The translations under genes were made by a program, and so were the position numbers. Shown here piece by piece: positions 14,560 through 16,651 of a stretch of 16,651 nt of DNA (positions within the stretch are counted from its first letter, which is position 1; every line of letters starts with the position of its first letter). The notes beneath the pieces were generated by a model. That model was not told the origin of the DNA. It did no database searches and worked only from the letters and a program-made list of their open reading frames with translations. Source of the DNA: Clostridiales bacterium (GTDB lineage: Bacteria; Bacillota; Clostridia; Peptostreptococcales; Anaerovoracaceae); the NCBI GenBank assembly GCA_009778415.1, contig WRJV01000325.1, forward strand, positions 1 through 16,651. The letters are read 5' to 3'.

Positions 14560-14721
14560 ATGGCAACAACAACTCTTGATCCGGCAGCCGACGCACGGAT
14601 TGCCGCTGCGCCGCTGCCAACGCCGGCTACGTTGAAACACCGTAAAAACCTGCTCTACCAGCTGATCCGGTTCGCCGCCATCAACCTGAAGATGGTTAAG
14701 GTGATTTCATCGTCGCACTAA
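14560..14721 (+). CDS. Small basic protein encoded with the SQR-like gene
   Basis: A 53-residue frame with AGGAGG six bases before the ATG and TAA at 14719-14721. The N-terminal half is Ala/Pro/Thr-rich (LDPAADARIAAAPLPTPA). The C-terminal half (KHRKNLLYQLIRFAAINLK, then MVKVI) would form a basic amphipathic helix. It has no cysteine, no predicted signal peptide and no clear transmembrane span. Base and codon choice match the upstream flavoprotein gene, with GC-rich third positions and CGN arginines, so the two probably arrived together. It may hold the oxidoreductase at the membrane or be an accessory subunit; that is inference, and I do not recognise the family. Confidence 0.7.
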   Translation: MATTTLDPAADARIAAAPLPTPATLKHRKNLLYQLIRFAAINLKMVKVISSSH

Positions 14722-14861
14722 CCCGATTCGTCACGCTCTCCTTTCTGTCTAGAGAGGAGGGTGTTGCCGTGCCATCGATTTCGTTTTTATAGACGCAGTT
14801 TTGTCGCGCTCAGCCTTGAGCGGGGGACGCCGCGAATATTGCTGACGGCGCTATAACAGGC

Positions 14862-14975
14862 GCGGATCCTCAATATACGAGGGATATGCCGGAAGCGCAA
14901 GAATCATTCGAGAAACTGATGAGCCATAAGCCGTCTGCCGTTGTCTGCTATCATGGAGGGATTAAGTATTTTTGA
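14862..14975 (+). pseudogene. Possible remnant of a LacI/AraR-type regulator effector domain
   Basis: This open stretch has no start codon or ribosome site of its own and ends at TGA 14973-14975. It reads QYTRDMPEAQESFEKLM, then KPSAVVCYHGG, resembling the KPTAVVCYND strand-turn of periplasmic-binding-protein-like effector domains in AraR/LacI regulators. The frame is closed upstream by TGA near 14817. Only ~38 residues remain. The rest of 14722-15015 holds no other gene I can see, apart from a short CGCTCA/TGAGCG hairpin (14807-14822). The resemblance is short and could be chance. Confidence 0.3.
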
Positions 14976-15015
14976 ATCAAGGTGCGGCGTAAGGTGCAAG
15001 GATTTGACCCATCAA

Positions 15016-15984
15016 TTAAAATAGAGCAGTGCAGGAAATGGTTGGGCGAAAATTGTTAACTAGACACAATTGATTTTCAAACTGCTTTACGATTGAATCA
15101 CCAATTAAGCATGCGAGCTTTACAGGAACAGCATTGCCTATTTGCCGCATGCTCTCCGTCCACGAACCGCTGAAATGGTAGTTATCGGGGAAAGTTTGGA
15201 TTCTTGCACTCTCGCGCACTGTATAGTAGCGTAACTTTCCATTGTCAAGGATCATCATATTTTCACCGCCAGGCACTCCATGCGCACCTGCTTTTATAGC
15301 TTTTGAAGGTTCGTCCAATGCGCTGCCCGAATGCCCCGAATACGTTCTTGCGCCTCCACGGTATTCATGATTTGCATAGGCCGATGCCGATTCGTCTTCC
15401 GGGTCAGGAAGCCCATTTATTGCATCACGAACGGTCTGCCAACGTTCAGAGTTCAAAACCGGCAGTGTTAGTTGGCCTGCTGTTTTCTGGGCTGCCGACG
15501 GAATTGGCGGACGCAGTTTTTTTGAAATCCCATGTTCTTCCCAATAAGAGCCGTCTCCGTATTTTGCATAGAGAAGCGCTTCCTTCGTGTGAGTTGGCAC
15601 CGGGAAAGACCAGCTAAAATTTAGGTCGCTTCGGAAACCGACGATGACCACGCGCTGACGTATTTGTGGGACACCATAGTCCGCAGCGTTAACAAGCCTG
15701 AATACAACGTTGTATTCGAGCCCGCTGTGCGTACCGGATGTATGGTATTCTTCAAGAAGGCGAAGATGCTCGGTCCATTCCATATCTCCATTAATGGCTA
15801 CTTCTGGATGGGAAAGCTGAAGCAGAATATAGTTGAAATATGAGCTAAATGACTTCCGAAGAAGCCCTTTCACGTTTTCAAATACGAATCCCTGCAGTAC
15901 ATTCCAGTCAGCAATGTCAAAAAATCCATTTGTTATATTTGATTTTATGGTTTCGCAGACGTTTTTGTCGCGCATTTGTCGCAC
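15016..15984 (-). pseudogene. 5'-truncated cytosine-C5 DNA methyltransferase
   Basis: The last ~295 residues are the C-terminal part of a C5-cytosine methyltransferase of a restriction-modification system: FENVKGLL (motif VI, near residue 36), DYGVPQIRQRVVIVGFR (motif VIII), VRESARIQTFPD (motif IX) and QIGNAVP (motif X), with a target-recognition region between VIII and IX. The SAM-binding motif I and the catalytic Pro-Cys of motif IV are missing, so it cannot methylate. The first ~25 residues have no likeness to the family and overlap the promoter element of the divergent VOC gene. The break therefore lies roughly between 15880 and 15960. No restriction endonuclease gene is seen. It could be a split subunit, but no N-terminal half is present here. 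Confidence 0.75.
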
Positions 15985-16004
15985 TCAGTATGGTAAAATA
16001 AAAA
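15962..16004 (+). promoter_or_regulatory. Duplicated promoter/operator element, copy 2 (VOC gene)
   Basis: TTTTTGTCGCG (15962-15972) and TTTGTCGCA (15975-15983) again place TTGTCGC twice at an 11-bp period. They are followed by ATGGTA (15990-15995) and TAAAAA (15999-16004), 17 bases after the second TTGTCG. Every block has the same spacing as in copy 1 at 11495. Confidence 0.65.
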
Positions 16005-16024
16005 ACATAAGGGGGATTTGTATA

Positions 16025-16429
16025 ATGAAACTTGAGCATATCGCTATTTGGACGAACCGGCTTGAAACGCTGAAAAACTTTTATGTGCGGTACTTCGGGG
16101 CGGCTTCTAACGAAAAGTATATTTCTGAAAAAGAGTTTAAAGGCCGATTTGAGTCATACTTTTTAACCTTTGACGCAGGTGCGCGGCTTGAGCTCATGAG
16201 TTTGCCCGCCATTCCTCAAGGTGACAACGAGGATGGGTTTGAGTCTACTGGACTTACGCATATCGCTTTTTCTGTTGAAACACCAGCTCATCTGGACTTG
16301 TTGTACAAACAACTGAAGAACGATGGAGTAACGGTCGTCAGCGAACCACGCATGACGGGCGATGGTTACTATGAGACGTGCGTGCTGGACCCTGATGGGA
16401 ACCGGGTGGAAATCACGGTAACGCCGTGA
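16025..16429 (+). CDS. VOC-family (glyoxalase/bleomycin-resistance fold) protein
   Basis: A 134-residue protein of the vicinal oxygen chelate fold, resembling glyoxalase I-like YaeR proteins. The two beta-alpha-beta-beta-beta modules give four likely metal ligands: His5 (LEHIAIW), Glu56 (RLELM), His79 (LTHIAFSV) and Glu129 (DPDGNRVEI). The start at 16025 is preceded by GGGGG nine bases upstream. The family includes lactoylglutathione lyase, fosfomycin and bleomycin resistance proteins; substrate cannot be read from the sequence. Its promoter shares a regulatory element with the ABC exporter at 11.5 kb, so a joint detoxification response is plausible. A weak CACGG/CCGTG hairpin overlaps its stop. 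Confidence 0.85.
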   Translation: MKLEHIAIWTNRLETLKNFYVRYFGAASNEKYISEKEFKGRFESYFLTFDAGARLELMSLPAIPQGDNEDGFESTGLTHIAFSVETPAHLDLLYKQLKNDGVTVVSEPRMTGDGYYETCVLDPDGNRVEITVTP

Positions 16430-16498
16430 TTGGGCTTTTGTGGATCGTAAATCTGATTTTAGATGAAGCATCGAAATACAGGGGGTAATTGATATTTT

Positions 16499-16651
16499 AT
16501 GAGCAAAAATAATCGCAGGAGAAAAAAATCGAAAATCATTATCATCGCGGCAGTCTGCATTGTGATCGTATGCGCCGTTATTGTTTTTTATCCGGCAAGG
16601 GCAGCTGTCGCAAGGCATTCCATGACTCCGCTTGAAACACAGGAAGTTATA
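16499..16651 (+). CDS. N-terminal part of a membrane-anchored protein, 3' end outside window
   Basis: The first 51 residues of a frame that runs off the window. A very basic start (SKNNRRRKKSK) precedes a strongly hydrophobic helix (about 13-31), giving an N-in signal anchor, then RHSMTPLETQEVI. The last piece resembles the entry to a metallo-beta-lactamase-fold hydrolase domain, but too little is visible to say. AGGGGG lies 13 bases upstream, a long spacing. It begins 69 bp after the VOC gene on the same strand and could share its transcript. Confidence 0.55.
   Translation, partial: MSKNNRRRKKSKIIIIAAVCIVIVCAVIVFYPARAAVARHSMTPLETQEVI

Noticed and set aside
14733..14762. Possible terminator after the 53-residue gene
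   Set aside because: CTCTCC and GGAGGG arms pair only imperfectly and no T run follows.
14797..14812. Third copy of the TTTTGTCGCG element
   Set aside because: Only one heptamer is present, with no second repeat, ATGGTA block or -10 at the right spacing; the CGCTCA hairpin overlaps it.
16414..16440. Terminator at the end of the VOC gene
   Set aside because: The stem is only five base pairs and overlaps the stop codon; the T run is short and offset.

Overview
This 16.65-kb window looks like chromosomal DNA of an anaerobic Gram-positive bacterium, most likely a clostridial member of the Bacillota. The grounds are strong AGGAGG ribosome sites, AGG/AGA-rich arginine usage in the housekeeping genes, a dockerin end, a smpB-ssrA pair, a class II aldolase and a LytS-type kinase. 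This is inferred from the sequence alone; no species can be named.

Region 1 (1-3.1 kb): the last 37 codons of a dockerin-bearing secreted protein end on the plus strand. A small palindromic repeat and a terminator follow. Facing it is a minus-strand operon: a membrane-anchored protein with an MltG/YceG-like C-terminal domain, a class II fructose-bisphosphate aldolase, and a ClpP-fold serine protease of the SDH/SppA type.

Region 2 (3.1-5.5 kb): a plus-strand housekeeping block holds an RluA-family pseudouridine synthase (apparently leaderless), signal peptidase I, SmpB and tmRNA, closed by a terminator.

Region 3 (5.5-9.3 kb): accessory DNA lies downstream of tmRNA. An AP2-domain protein carries three tandem Cys-rich modules. 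The tail of a DUF2442 gene follows directly after its stop codon, in the same frame. Then comes a secreted M14 zinc carboxypeptidase with a PA domain nested in it, driven by a promoter overlapped by a perfect palindrome.

Region 4 (9.3-12.95 kb): a multi-pass LytS-like histidine kinase is translationally coupled to a SARP-type (REC, winged helix, short BTAD) response regulator. A two-gene ABC-2 exporter follows. The exporter promoter carries a direct repeat, TTGTCGC twice with an 11-bp period. This element recurs with the same geometry 4.5 kb away in front of a VOC-family gene, so the kinase/regulator pair may control both.

Region 5 (13-16 kb): a CGN-arginine-rich, probably transferred operon encodes a sulfide:quinone oxidoreductase-like flavoprotein and a 53-residue basic small protein. 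A near-perfect palindrome overlaps its promoter. Behind it is a decay zone with a remnant resembling the effector domain of a LacI/AraR-type regulator and a 5'-truncated cytosine-C5 DNA methyltransferase. The window closes with the VOC gene and the start of a membrane-anchored protein.
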